64,000 bases of DNA from Mesorhizobium sp. B2-1-1 (lineage in GTDB: Bacteria > Pseudomonadota > Alphaproteobacteria > Rhizobiales > Rhizobiaceae), in assembly GCF_006442975.2 (NCBI RefSeq), contig NZ_CP083954.1, positions 1,743,501 to 1,807,500 on the forward strand, in the 5' to 3' direction. Shown here one piece after another: positions 57,001 through 64,000 of this stretch. The notes under the pieces were generated by a model. The model searched no databases. It had not been told where the DNA came from and worked only from the letters and a program-made list of their open reading frames with translations. The translations under genes were made by a program, and so were the position numbers. How positions within the stretch are numbered: position 1 is the first letter of the stretch; each line of letters opens with the position of its first letter.

Positions 57001-57165
57001 GACGACGGCGCGGTCGACATCAGGCAGTTCGCGGATCTCGACGCCATAGAAGGCGGCGAGGCCGGCGACCGCGATGAGGACATTCAGCACCAAGGCCATG
57101 ACCGGCCTGCGGATGAACAGGGCGGTAAAGCCGGTCTCGCTGGCGGCGTTGACGGCTCCGGTCAT
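54034..57165 (-). CDS. RND efflux transporter permease
   Basis: 1043 residues, the usual HAE1 length. IRRPVMALVLNVLIAVAG at the N-terminus, two large periplasmic loops, membrane motif GLVVDDAIVVLENI (proton-relay Asp pair), and LVGVMAKNGILIVEFANQLRD. Trimeric proton-driven pump that works with the periplasmic adaptor encoded just upstream. No outer-membrane TolC-type gene is present, so it must borrow one. Start overlaps the adaptor stop by ATGA. Confidence 0.95.
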   Translation of the reverse strand: MTGAVNAASETGFTALFIRRPVMALVLNVLIAVAGLAAFYGVEIRELPDVDRAVVTVSTTFEGAAAETVDRELTDTIEGAVARVSGVKSISSTSSFGSSRVTIEFNDGVDLNVGASDVRDAVGRVANQMPETADPPRIVKADANSDPVMRLAVTSDTMSVQDMTVVVQDQIEDELAAVPGVADVQVYGDRDKIFRIDVDQNKLASLGFTVADLRTALASVAFDSPAGSITTTNQDLIVRTTADVTTPEEFENIIIGGTTRIRDVATVTLGPDIGQTTLRSDGKTGIGIGIIRQAESNTLDISTGVKAAVEKLQANLPQGMSIKVTSDDAVFVNGAVHEVEIALALSVSIVLIVIYAFLLDWRATLIPGLSMPVAMIGTIAAIYLAGFSINILTLLALVLATGLVVDDAIVVLENIVRRRNQGMGPRAAAVLGAQEVFFAVIATTLTLVAVFVPISFLPGQTGGLFREFGFVLAMSVLLSCVVALTLCPMLASRMLSTAALHHEGGNGVGARIGGALNAAYRRSLHVCLDAPWIVVLVALLFAGTAFALFGTIRQELTPTEDRAVVLLRISAPQGVSLDYTTQQMQKIEKLIQPLRDSGEIVSTFESAGQNGAYNSGFMVMTLAPWDERSRSQQEIMAEISQLTRQVPSVRIFPVQPNSLGIRGAGNGLQFALVGNDRKALGDAAVKIIAEMQKDPRFQTPRLSIDPTQPQLSVAIDRERASDLGIDITGLANTMQAMLDGNDVVDVYIADRSYGVKLVSTTNPINDPTDLENVFLKTADGRFVPMSTIATLTERAVPPSLSREQQQPSVAITSNLGGDFALGSALTRAEEIATPLLPPGSRIVPLAEAATLGETNSAMVTIFGFALVIILLVLAAQFESFVSAVIIMATVPLGLACAIFALLLSGTSLNAYSQIGLVLLVGVMAKNGILIVEFANQLRDRGLGVRESIEQASTIRLRPVMMTMICTVLGGVPLVLAAGAGAEARIALGWVIVGGLGLATVSTLFLTPVAYLLLGRFVTPKAHEEARLKRELEEAAYTDVEPAE

Positions 57166-58316
57166 GAGCCTTCGGCCGCGTTCGCGGCGCGCTGCTCTCC
57201 GCGGGCGATGCGGACTTCGCCTCCCTCGCTGACGCTCTGGGTGCCTTCGGTCACCACCATGTCGCCACTGTCCAGTTCCGCGTCGATCAACACGGTTTCG
57301 GTGTTGCGCTGGATGATGCGCACCGGCACCCGCTTGGCCTTGCCGTTCTCGACCGCCCAGACGTAAGCGCCCTCCGAGCCCCACAGGATCGCCAGCGGGC
57401 TGACGGCGGGATAGGTCTCGCCGGGGAATTTCATGGTGATGGCGAACGACATGCCGGCGCGCAGCGAATCGGCCGGGTTGGCGATCGTCGCCTTGACCAG
57501 AAGCGTACGGCTGTTCTCGTCGATGTGGTTGTCGATGGCCGAAACCGTGCCGGTATAGCTGTTGCCGGGATTGGCGATCGGCGTCGCCGACAATTGCGCG
57601 CCGATCTTGACGGCGGCCGCGAAGCGTTCCGGCACCAGGAAATCGACAAGGATCGAGGAACGGTCGTCGAGCGTGGCGATCGCCGACTGGTTGGTCACAT
57701 AATTGCCGGCGGAGATCGGCAGGATCCCGACCGTGCCGGAGATCGGGGCGAGAACAGACCGGCGGTGCAGTGCCAGTTCCGCATCCTGTAGCGCCAGCTT
57801 GGCACCGGCCAGCACCACTTCGGCATCGGCGACGGCGACCGGTGTCGCCGCATTGGAGGCGCGCAGCGACCTGACCCGGTCGAGCTTGGCCTGTGCGTCC
57901 TGAAGCGCGAGCCGGGCACGGTCCTGGGCGATCACTTCGGTTTCGGAATCAAGGGTCGCGATGACCTGTCCCTTGTCGACATGGGTGCCGGACGAAACCA
58001 GCAATTCGGCGAGACGGCCGGAGGAGTAGGGGTTGACCGTCACCGACGCATTGGCGCGGCCGGTGCCGATGGCCTGGAGCCGATCGTTTATGGTCGCGGA
58101 AATAGCGGGCACGACGACGACGTTGACCTGACGGGCTCGCTCGCCGCCAGCGGATTTCGTGCCGGCGCCGGTTTCAGCCGGAGGCGTTGCCGCGTAGGCC
58201 CAGTCTATTCCCCAGCGCGCCAGCACGTCCGGCGCGCCCGGGAAAAAGCGCAGCCAGGCGGCAACCGCCACCACCAGCACCACAAGGGCGAAAAGTATCT
58301 GTTTCCAGGCGGCCAT
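57162..58316 (-). CDS. RND efflux periplasmic adaptor (membrane fusion protein)
   Basis: 384 residues. N-terminal membrane anchor (ILFALVVLVVAVAAWLRFFPG), then lipoyl-like halves: GRLAELLVSSGTHVDKGQVIATLDSE and HRRSVLAPISGTVGILPISAGNYV, separated by a short coiled coil, and a beta barrel with LVPERFAAAVKIGAQ. ATG at 58316 gives the best anchor; an upstream start at 58352 is possible. Confidence 0.93.
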   Translation of the reverse strand: MAAWKQILFALVVLVVAVAAWLRFFPGAPDVLARWGIDWAYAATPPAETGAGTKSAGGERARQVNVVVVPAISATINDRLQAIGTGRANASVTVNPYSSGRLAELLVSSGTHVDKGQVIATLDSETEVIAQDRARLALQDAQAKLDRVRSLRASNAATPVAVADAEVVLAGAKLALQDAELALHRRSVLAPISGTVGILPISAGNYVTNQSAIATLDDRSSILVDFLVPERFAAAVKIGAQLSATPIANPGNSYTGTVSAIDNHIDENSRTLLVKATIANPADSLRAGMSFAITMKFPGETYPAVSPLAILWGSEGAYVWAVENGKAKRVPVRIIQRNTETVLIDAELDSGDMVVTEGTQSVSEGGEVRIARGEQRAANAAEGS

Positions 58317-58595
58317 CGGCACTCCGGTTGGCAAAACAATCCTTCCGTCCACCGGTTTCCCGAAATAAGCAGACGCAGCGGGGCTATTCTAAGGCAAGAA
58401 GCAAGCCCCCGATATCGTGCCTTTATGACAATTCTTCAGTGTCCGCGCACATTAAATATGCGTAACGTTGCCGGTGTTCGTGCCGTTTTGATTTTTTAGT
58501 TCACTTCGAGCCGGGCTTTCGAGATTACAACGCTGGCTATGCCGCCCCGACGCCAGTTTCGGACCGAAATCGTTCCAGACTTATCCCGGGCTGCA

Positions 58596-59429
58596 TCAAC
58601 GCAGGCCTTCCATCTCGCGGATGCGCCGGGCGCCGTCGGCCTCGAGTTGCCTTGTGACGGCGCCGATCAGCGTTTCGGCGACGACGAAGAGCGCCGCCGA
58701 GGAGTCCCACGCCGAAGGCACGGCGGTTCGCCCGGCGATGACGTGACGGGCGAAGCGGGCGATCGGCGACAGCCACTGGTCGGTGAACAACACGATCTGC
58801 ACGCCACGCTGATGCGCCTTCTCGGCGAAGCGGATGAGGCTGTCCTGGTAGCGCCTGATGTCGAAAATGACCAGCACGTCGCGCTTGCCCATGTCGATCA
58901 GCCTGTCGCGCCACATGCTTTCCTGACCGGCGAGGTGAATGACGTCAGGCTGGATGATGGCAAGGTGGGCGGCCATGTAGCGCGCCAGCGGATCGGTGAA
59001 GCGGCCGCCGATCAGGAATGTCTTGCCGCGACGCTCTGCGAGGCGGGACGCGATGTCGGCAAGCTGCTTGTCGGACAGGTGCCGGAACGTCTCGCGCATA
59101 TTGTCGAGCGTTGCCTCCAGCATCGGCGACGCCGTGCCGCCGGGCAAGGGCGGATTGAGCGTGCGGGTCGCAGGGGACTGCAATTGCGCCGCCAGTTCGT
59201 CCTGCAGGCTCGACTGGAACTCCGGATAGTTCTGGAAGCCGAGCCTGGCGACGAAACGCAGGATCGTCGGCGAGGACACGCCGGCCGCGGACGAGAATTC
59301 GGCGACAGTCTTCAGACCGATCATCGGATAGCTCGCTATCAGCGTCTGGGCCGCGCGCCGCTCGCCGGCCGGCATTGTGCCGATGCGGTCGGCGATCAAT
59401 TCGGCAATACTGGAAATCATCTTTCCCAT
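58596..59429 (-). CDS. MurR/RpiR family transcriptional regulator
   Basis: 277 residues from ATG 59429 (an upstream ATG at 59498 is in frame). N-terminal RpiR helix-turn-helix: KTVAEFSSAAGVSSPTILRFVARLGFQNYPEFQ. C-terminal SIS domain: KTFLIGGRFTDPLARYMAAHL and DVLVIFDIRRYQDSLIRFAEKA. SIS domains sense phosphorylated sugars, but RpiR proteins near amino-acid genes often control amine catabolism. Divergent from the N-formylglutamate amidohydrolase gene, which it may regulate. Confidence 0.92.
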   Translation of the reverse strand: MGKMISSIAELIADRIGTMPAGERRAAQTLIASYPMIGLKTVAEFSSAAGVSSPTILRFVARLGFQNYPEFQSSLQDELAAQLQSPATRTLNPPLPGGTASPMLEATLDNMRETFRHLSDKQLADIASRLAERRGKTFLIGGRFTDPLARYMAAHLAIIQPDVIHLAGQESMWRDRLIDMGKRDVLVIFDIRRYQDSLIRFAEKAHQRGVQIVLFTDQWLSPIARFARHVIAGRTAVPSAWDSSAALFVVAETLIGAVTRQLEADGARRIREMEGLR

Positions 59430-59563
59430 CCATGGCCCGGCCGACGGTGTTTTCCCCAAATCGCATTTGACAAAGCCGGGCAAACTGTATGAAATCATCC
59501 ATAGGGACGCAATGAGGCAAAATACGTAACATACGATACAGCGCTCCCCGGGGACCGCAGACT

Positions 59564-60382
59564 ATGGAGAAAGCACGGCCCGCCAGCCTTGCATCGCCTG
59601 ATGCCGTAAGGGTGACCAACCCGGGCGGATCGAGTCCCTTCGTGCTCACCTGCGACCACGCCTCCAATTTCCTGCCCGCCGAATTCGGCACGCTCGGCCT
59701 CACCGCCGAGGACCTGTCGCGTCACATCGCCTGGGACCCGGGCGCGCTGCCCGTTGCGCTGCGCATGGCGCAGGCGCTCGATGCGACGCTGGTCGAAACC
59801 TGCATTTCGCGTCTCGTCATCGACTGCAACCGGCCGCTTGACGCGCCGGACCTGGTGCCGCCGGTCAGCGAAACCACGGCCATACCGGGCAACACCGGCC
59901 TGTCGGAAAAGCAGCGCGCGGCGCGGGTCGCCCTGTCCTGGCAGCCGTTTCATAACGCCATCGAGCATATTGTCGAAGACAGGCTGGCGCGCGGCCAGGA
60001 GACGCGGCTGGTATCGGTGCATTCCTTCACGCCGGTCTACAAAGGCCGAGACCGGCCCTGGCATATCGGCATCATCCACGATGACGACCGCCGGCTGGCA
60101 GCGCCGCTGATATCGGCGCTGCGGCACCTTGCCGGCATTACCGTCGGCGTCAACGAACCCTATTCGCCGGCCGACCGCGTCTATTTCACGCTGGAACGCC
60201 ATGCGCGCCTGCGCGGGCTGCCCTGCGCGATGATCGAAATCCGCAACGATGAAATCTCCGGCGAGACCGGGCAGCGGAAATGGGCGGATTTGCTCACAGG
60301 CATCTTTTCGGGTCTGGAACCCGAGGAGACCAGGGGCGCCAGGGAACACGCAACGGGAAAGTCAGTTCAATCGGCCAGCTGA
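59564..60382 (+). CDS. N-formylglutamate amidohydrolase family protein
   Basis: 272 residues. VLTCDHASNFLP with the zinc-binding Asp-His, RLVIDCNRP, VSVHSFTPVYKGRDRPWHIGI and FTLERHARLRGLPCAMIEIRND are the family blocks. Hydrolyses N-formylglutamate or a related formyl/acyl amino acid. Here it sits with an amino-acid permease and a glutamine-synthetase-like gene rather than with hut genes, so the substrate may be a gamma-glutamyl or N-acyl intermediate of amine breakdown. Confidence 0.9.
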   Translation: MEKARPASLASPDAVRVTNPGGSSPFVLTCDHASNFLPAEFGTLGLTAEDLSRHIAWDPGALPVALRMAQALDATLVETCISRLVIDCNRPLDAPDLVPPVSETTAIPGNTGLSEKQRAARVALSWQPFHNAIEHIVEDRLARGQETRLVSVHSFTPVYKGRDRPWHIGIIHDDDRRLAAPLISALRHLAGITVGVNEPYSPADRVYFTLERHARLRGLPCAMIEIRNDEISGETGQRKWADLLTGIFSGLEPEETRGAREHATGKSVQSAS

Positions 60383-60401
60383 GAACGCAAGGGGACTAAA
60401 A

Positions 60402-61954
60402 ATGGCAGCACCTGGATATACCGAAGTTGACAAGGCGGAGGACGTCAAGGTCCTCCACAGCATGGGCTACGCCCAGGAACTGGAGCGGCGCCTCAGCCGC
60501 TTTTCGAATTTCGCCGTTTCCTTCTCCATCATCTGCATTCTGTCGGGCGGCATCAATTCGCTGGCGCAGGCAACGTCGGGCGCCGGCGGCATCGGCATCG
60601 GCATCGGCTGGTCGGCTGCTTCGTCTCGTTGACGTTCGCCGTCGCCATGTCGCAGATCAGCTCGGCCTATCCGACGGCAGGCGGGCTCTATCATTGGGGC
60701 TCGATCCTGGGCAACCGCGGCACCGGCTGGGTCACGGCCTGGCTCAACCTGCTCGGCCTGATCACCGTGCTCGGTGCCATCAATGTCGGCACCTGGACAT
60801 TCTTCATCGGCGCCTTCGGACCGGCGCTCGGTATCGAAGGCACGCTGACCAACCAGATGATCTTTCTGGTCATCATCACCGGCGCCCAGGCGCTGATCAA
60901 CCATCTCGGCATCAAGCTGACGGCCAAGCTCACCGACTTCTCGGGCTACCTCATCTTCTTCGGCTCGATCCTGATCGCCGTGGTCTGCCTGCTCTCCGCC
61001 GAAACCTGGGATTTCAGCCGGCTGTTCACCTTCCATAACTACTCCGGCGATGCCGGAGGCGGCGTCTGGCCATCGGTTTCGAATGCCTGGGTGTTCGCGC
61101 TCGGCCTCCTGCTGCCGATCTACACCATCACCGGTTACGACGCCTCGGCGCATACGTCCGAGGAGACCATCAAGGCGGCCAGCTCGGTGCCGCGCGCCAT
61201 GGTCATGTCGGTGATCTGGTCGGCCGTATTCGGCTATCTGTTCCTGGCCGCCTTCGTGCTGATGATCCCGAACATGGACGATGCCGCCAAGCAAGGCTGG
61301 AACGTGTTCTTCTGGGCCTTCGACCAGCGCGTCAGCCCTGGCCTCAAGGAGTTCGTCTATCTCGTCGTGTTCATCGCTCAGCTGCTGTGCGGCCTCGCCA
61401 CCGTCACCTCAGCCTCGCGCATGATCTTCGCCTTCTCGCGTGACGGCGGCCTGCCGGGTTCGTCGGCACTGGCCAAGGTCAGTCCGACCTACCGCACGCC
61501 GGTGGCGGCGATCTGGACGGCATCGATCCTGTCGGTGCTGTTCGTCTGGGGTTCGACGCTGGTTTCGGTCGCCGGCACCTCGGCCTACACCATCGTGGTC
61601 TCCTGCACCGTCATCTTCCTGTTCCTGTCCTTCACCGTGCCCATCGTGCTCGGCATGCTGGCCTGGGGCACGCCCAAATGGGACAAGATGGGACCGTGGA
61701 ACATGGGGCGCGGCGTGTTCATGCTGTTTGCGGTCCTGTCGATCGTGTCGATGATCCTGATCTTCGTCATCGGAATCCAGCCGCCGAACGACTGGGCGCT
61801 CTACATCACCGTCGGCTTCTTCATCCTGACCGCGATCGTCTGGTTTGCCTTCGAGCGCAACCGCTTCCAGGGTCCGCCGCTCGGCGACATCATCGCGGCG
61901 CGCCAAGCGGCGATCAAGGCGGCTGAGCAGGCCGTCGGCGAAACCGGCCACTGA
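60402..61954 (+). pseudogene. APC-superfamily amino-acid permease, frameshifted
   Basis: Starts MAAPGYTEVDKAEDVKVLHS with YAQELERRLSRFSNFAVSFSIICILSG, the start of the AAT/GABA permease group. The frame breaks at 60609-60613: the text reads GGCTGGTCGGCTGC where the family requires a tryptophan plus two residues (GWxxGCFVSLTFA). Restoring four bases (a second CTGG) gives GWLVGCFVSLTFAVAMSQISSAYPTAGG and an open frame to 61954, about 518 residues with 12 membrane helices. As read, the first frame stops at 60632 in a TTGA overlap with the second. Probably a slippage deletion, otherwise a read error. Confidence 0.85.
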
Positions 61955-61968
61955 GGCCAGCATCTCAC

Positions 61969-61999
61969 AGCCATGGCCGGCGCATCGCCGGCCATGGCT
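61969..61999. repeat. Perfect 14-bp inverted repeat between permease and GS-like gene
   Basis: AGCCATGGCCGGCG and CGCCGGCCATGGCT around CAT. No T-run follows on either strand, so more likely an mRNA processing or attenuation hairpin, or a dispersed repeat, than a simple terminator. Confidence 0.6.
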
Positions 62000-62053
62000 T
62001 CGACCCTTCGAAATCGACAAGCCCAAAATGACAAGCACTGGAGCGCCAAAGGA

Positions 62054-63424
62054 ATGGCCGGAAATTTCTCGTTCGATCAGTTGAAGAAAGCGGTTTCCGG
62101 CGGGGAGATCGACACGGTGCTGGCCTGCATCGTCGATATGCAGGGACGGCTGGCGGGAAAACGGTTCCTGGCCCAGTACTTCGTCGATTCCGCGCATGAC
62201 GAGACGCATGGCTGCAACTATCTCCTGGCCGCCGACATCGATATGGAGCCGGTGCCCGGCTATAAGGCGGCAAGCTGGTCGAAGGGCTATGGCGATTTCG
62301 TCATGAAGCCCGACCTCGCGACGCTGCGGCGCATTCCGTGGCTGGAAAAGACAGCGCTCGTGATCTGCGACGTGCTCGATCACCACACCCATGACGACCT
62401 GCCGCATTCCCCGCGCGCCATCCTGAAGAAGCAGGTCAAGCGGCTGACGGAGCGCGGTTATATCGGCTATTTCGCCTCCGAGCTCGAATTCTACCTCTTC
62501 AGCGAGACCTACGATTCCGCCCGCAAGAAGCACTGGCAGGGCCTCGACACCGCCTCGCCCTATATCGGCGACTATCAGATCGGCATCACCACCAAGGAAG
62601 AAGGCGTCATGCGACGGCTTCGCAACGAAATGGAAGCGGCAGGCATCCCGATCGAGAACTCGAAGGGCGAGTGGGGGCCGGGTCAGGAAGAGATCAATGT
62701 GCGCTATGCCGAGGCCCTCGACATGGCCGATCGCCACGTCATCCTGAAGAATGGCGCCAAGGAGATCGCCGAATCCGAAGGCAAGGCGATTTCCTTCATG
62801 GCCAAGTACAATTACGGGCTCGCCGGCAATTCCAGCCACATCCACAATTCGCTCTGGAGCGCCGACGGCAAGACGCCGCTTTTCTTCGACAGACAAGCCG
62901 ACTGGACGCTATCGAGCCTCGGCCAGCAGTGGGCGGCGGGTCAACTCAAATACGCCAAGGAGTTCACCTGGTTCCTGGCGCCCTACATCAATTCCTACAA
63001 GCGCTTCCAGGCCGGCACGTTCGCGCCGACCAAGATCATGTGGAGCGAAGATAACCGCACCGCCGGCTTCCGCCTGTGCGGCGAGGGCACCAAGGGCATC
63101 CGCATGGAGTGCCGCATCGGCGGCGCCGACTTGAACCCCTATCTCGCCTTCGCGGCGTTGATCGCCGCCGGCCTTGCCGGCATCGACGAGAAGCTGGAGC
63201 TGCAGAAGCCCTTCGTCGGCGACGCCTATCAGGCCTCGCGCCTGCCGGAGATCCCGAAGACGCTGCGCGACGCCACCGACACGCTGGCCAAGTCCAAGAT
63301 GCTGAAACAGGCGCTCGGCGAGGACGTGCTCGAACACTACGTCCACACCGCTAAATGGGAGCAGTTCGAATACGACCGCCGCATTACGGATTGGGAACTG
63401 CATCGTGGGTTCGAGCGATACTAG
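62054..63424 (+). CDS. Glutamine synthetase family protein (PuuA/GlnT-like)
   Basis: 456 residues. ASELEFYLF (metal Glu), GEWGPGQEEINVRYAEAL, GNSSHIHNSLW (His of the glutamate site), KRFQAGTFAPTKIMWSEDNRTAGFR and ECRIGGADLNPYLAFAAL are the catalytic blocks. Such enzymes join glutamate to an amine, for example putrescine, in polyamine use. The adenylylation Tyr region of GlnA is not seen. ATG at 62054 has AAAGGA directly upstream; the ORF to 61973 begins inside the hairpin. Together with the permease and amidohydrolase it suggests amine or amino-acid catabolism. Confidence 0.9.
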   Translation: MAGNFSFDQLKKAVSGGEIDTVLACIVDMQGRLAGKRFLAQYFVDSAHDETHGCNYLLAADIDMEPVPGYKAASWSKGYGDFVMKPDLATLRRIPWLEKTALVICDVLDHHTHDDLPHSPRAILKKQVKRLTERGYIGYFASELEFYLFSETYDSARKKHWQGLDTASPYIGDYQIGITTKEEGVMRRLRNEMEAAGIPIENSKGEWGPGQEEINVRYAEALDMADRHVILKNGAKEIAESEGKAISFMAKYNYGLAGNSSHIHNSLWSADGKTPLFFDRQADWTLSSLGQQWAAGQLKYAKEFTWFLAPYINSYKRFQAGTFAPTKIMWSEDNRTAGFRLCGEGTKGIRMECRIGGADLNPYLAFAALIAAGLAGIDEKLELQKPFVGDAYQASRLPEIPKTLRDATDTLAKSKMLKQALGEDVLEHYVHTAKWEQFEYDRRITDWELHRGFERY

Positions 63425-63445
63425 AAGATAGTATATTACTATCTT
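63425..63445. promoter_or_regulatory. AT-rich inverted repeat, candidate antitoxin operator
   Basis: AAGATAGTA and TACTATCTT around TAT, directly after the GS-like stop and about 40 bases before the antitoxin gene. Downstream, TTGATC and TAAATT with 17 bases between could be its promoter, ending a few bases before the ATG. Confidence 0.5.
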
Positions 63446-63484
63446 TACCTTGATCGGAAACGCGGATTGGACTAAATTTGTACA

Positions 63485-63937
63485 ATGACCGACGGAACCA
63501 AATACCATCCGCTTTTCGAGCATCTTCTGTTCTCGGGCCAAGGCCGTATGTCCATGAGCTTCGCGGAGATCGAGCAAGTAATAGGCGGCCGCTTGCCGCC
63601 GTCGGCGCGACAGCGGCAGGAATGGTGGGCGAACAGCCCGAGCGGGCACAGCCAGGCGCGCGCCTGGTTGCGCGCAAACTATCGGGCGTCCCATGTCGAC
63701 CTTGCGAACGAACGCGTGGATTTTAAACTGGAGGGATGGCCCGAGGGCTATCGAAAGCCGAACATGGCTACCATGGACAAGACTCCTCCGGGAATGGCGG
63801 AGCCAGCGCAGGCCAGCTACGAACTTCCACGGGAAAATATCGACCATCCGCTTTTCGGCATATGGACAGGCAAGGTTACGCTTTGCCCAGGGCATGATTA
63901 CACTAGGCCGGCTTTTGAGCCTGATGTGCAGCCGTGA
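63485..63937 (+). CDS. Antitoxin-like protein: DUF7662-type domain with VapB-like tail
   Basis: 150 residues. Residues 5-85 (YHPLFEHLLF, MSFAEIEQVIGGRLPPSARQ, EWWANS, HSQARAWLRANYRASHVDL) resemble the small DUF7662 domain. The C-terminus HPLFGIWTGKVTLCPGHDYTRPAF looks like the toxin-wrapping tail of VapB-type antitoxins. Its TGA overlaps a GTG that starts a PIN-domain gene. No clear ribosome site precedes the ATG, so the message may be nearly leaderless. Family naming is from memory of the motif, not a search. Confidence 0.7.
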   Translation: MTDGTKYHPLFEHLLFSGQGRMSMSFAEIEQVIGGRLPPSARQRQEWWANSPSGHSQARAWLRANYRASHVDLANERVDFKLEGWPEGYRKPNMATMDKTPPGMAEPAQASYELPRENIDHPLFGIWTGKVTLCPGHDYTRPAFEPDVQP

Positions 63938-64000
63938 CGCATAGGCTGCTGCTCGACACGTGCGCGATCATATGGATAGCGCTGAACGAGCCGATCAGGC
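63934..64000 (+). CDS. PIN-domain (VapC-type) toxin, N-terminal fragment
   Basis: Only 22 residues are visible before the window ends. They read VTHRLLLDTCAIIWIALNEP: a beta strand followed by the first catalytic Asp of PIN ribonucleases (LLLDT). The GTG start overlaps the antitoxin stop (GTGA). VapC-like toxins cut tRNA or rRNA. The rest of the active site lies outside the window. Confidence 0.75.
   Translation, partial: MTHRLLLDTCAIIWIALNEPIR

Overview
The window looks like chromosomal DNA of a high-GC alphaproteobacterium of the order Hyphomicrobiales (Rhizobiales), most likely Mesorhizobium or a close relative. This rests on protein character (IalB-family and DUF992 proteins, a heterotetrameric sarcosine oxidase, a ThuA/ThuB-type pair, a TIGR02281 protease), a palindromic repeat of the type common in rhizobial intergenic DNA at 7786-7832, and strong GC3 bias that leaves very long antisense ORFs. 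The genus call is inference. I see no phage, insertion sequence, rRNA operon, CRISPR array or replication origin.

Layout. 1-5.8 kb: end of a NUDIX gene, two small secreted proteins, then a minus-strand block ubiE, ubiB, a lone FitA-like antitoxin, and a FitA-CoaBC fusion. 5.9-17 kb: nucleoside salvage (add, upp, deoA, purine nucleoside phosphorylase, cdd) with a BMP-type nucleoside ABC importer, whose binding-protein gene is separated from the other importer genes by a slyX / anti-sigma-like pair and a GNAT gene. 17-19.3 kb: two membrane proteins, tRNA-Ser(GGA), a repeat patch and a PhnA C-terminal-domain protein. 19.6-27.9 kb: a complete kdp operon (26-aa ORF, kdpF, kdpA, small membrane ORF, kdpB, kdpC, kdpD, kdpE). 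28-34.5 kb: an MFS exporter behind a SoxR-like promoter, a three-gene unknown cassette between two DUF992 genes (one with a nonsense codon), a TPR lipoprotein and rpsU.

34.7-43.6 kb: SET-domain protein, a frameshifted SDR, the soxBDAG sarcosine oxidase operon, ThuA- and ThuB-like genes. 43.6-50.4 kb: a TetR regulator with shared palindromic sites and a catabolic block of two SDRs, an APH-like kinase, a MaoC hydratase, an ACAD11-like acyl-CoA dehydrogenase and a quinone-oxidoreductase-like protein; together these resemble the 4-hydroxyacyl-CoA route of LvaA/LvaC and ACAD10/11. 50.6-54 kb: a tightly coupled four-gene operon (GT87 glycosyltransferase, GtrB, ChbG/NaxD-like deacetylase, GtrA) that suggests an undecaprenyl-phosphate amino-sugar modification of the cell surface. 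54-58.3 kb: an RND efflux pair. 58.6-63.4 kb: an RpiR regulator, N-formylglutamate amidohydrolase, a frameshifted amino-acid permease and a PuuA-like glutamine synthetase. The right edge holds a VapB-like/DUF7662-type antitoxin and the start of its PIN toxin.

Best candidates for something new: the FitA-CoaBC fusion with its predicted operator, the ACAD11-like split kinase/dehydrogenase cluster, the GT87-GtrB-ChbG-GtrA operon, the small ORF coupled to kdpB, and the unknown three-gene cassette at 30.1-32.3 kb.
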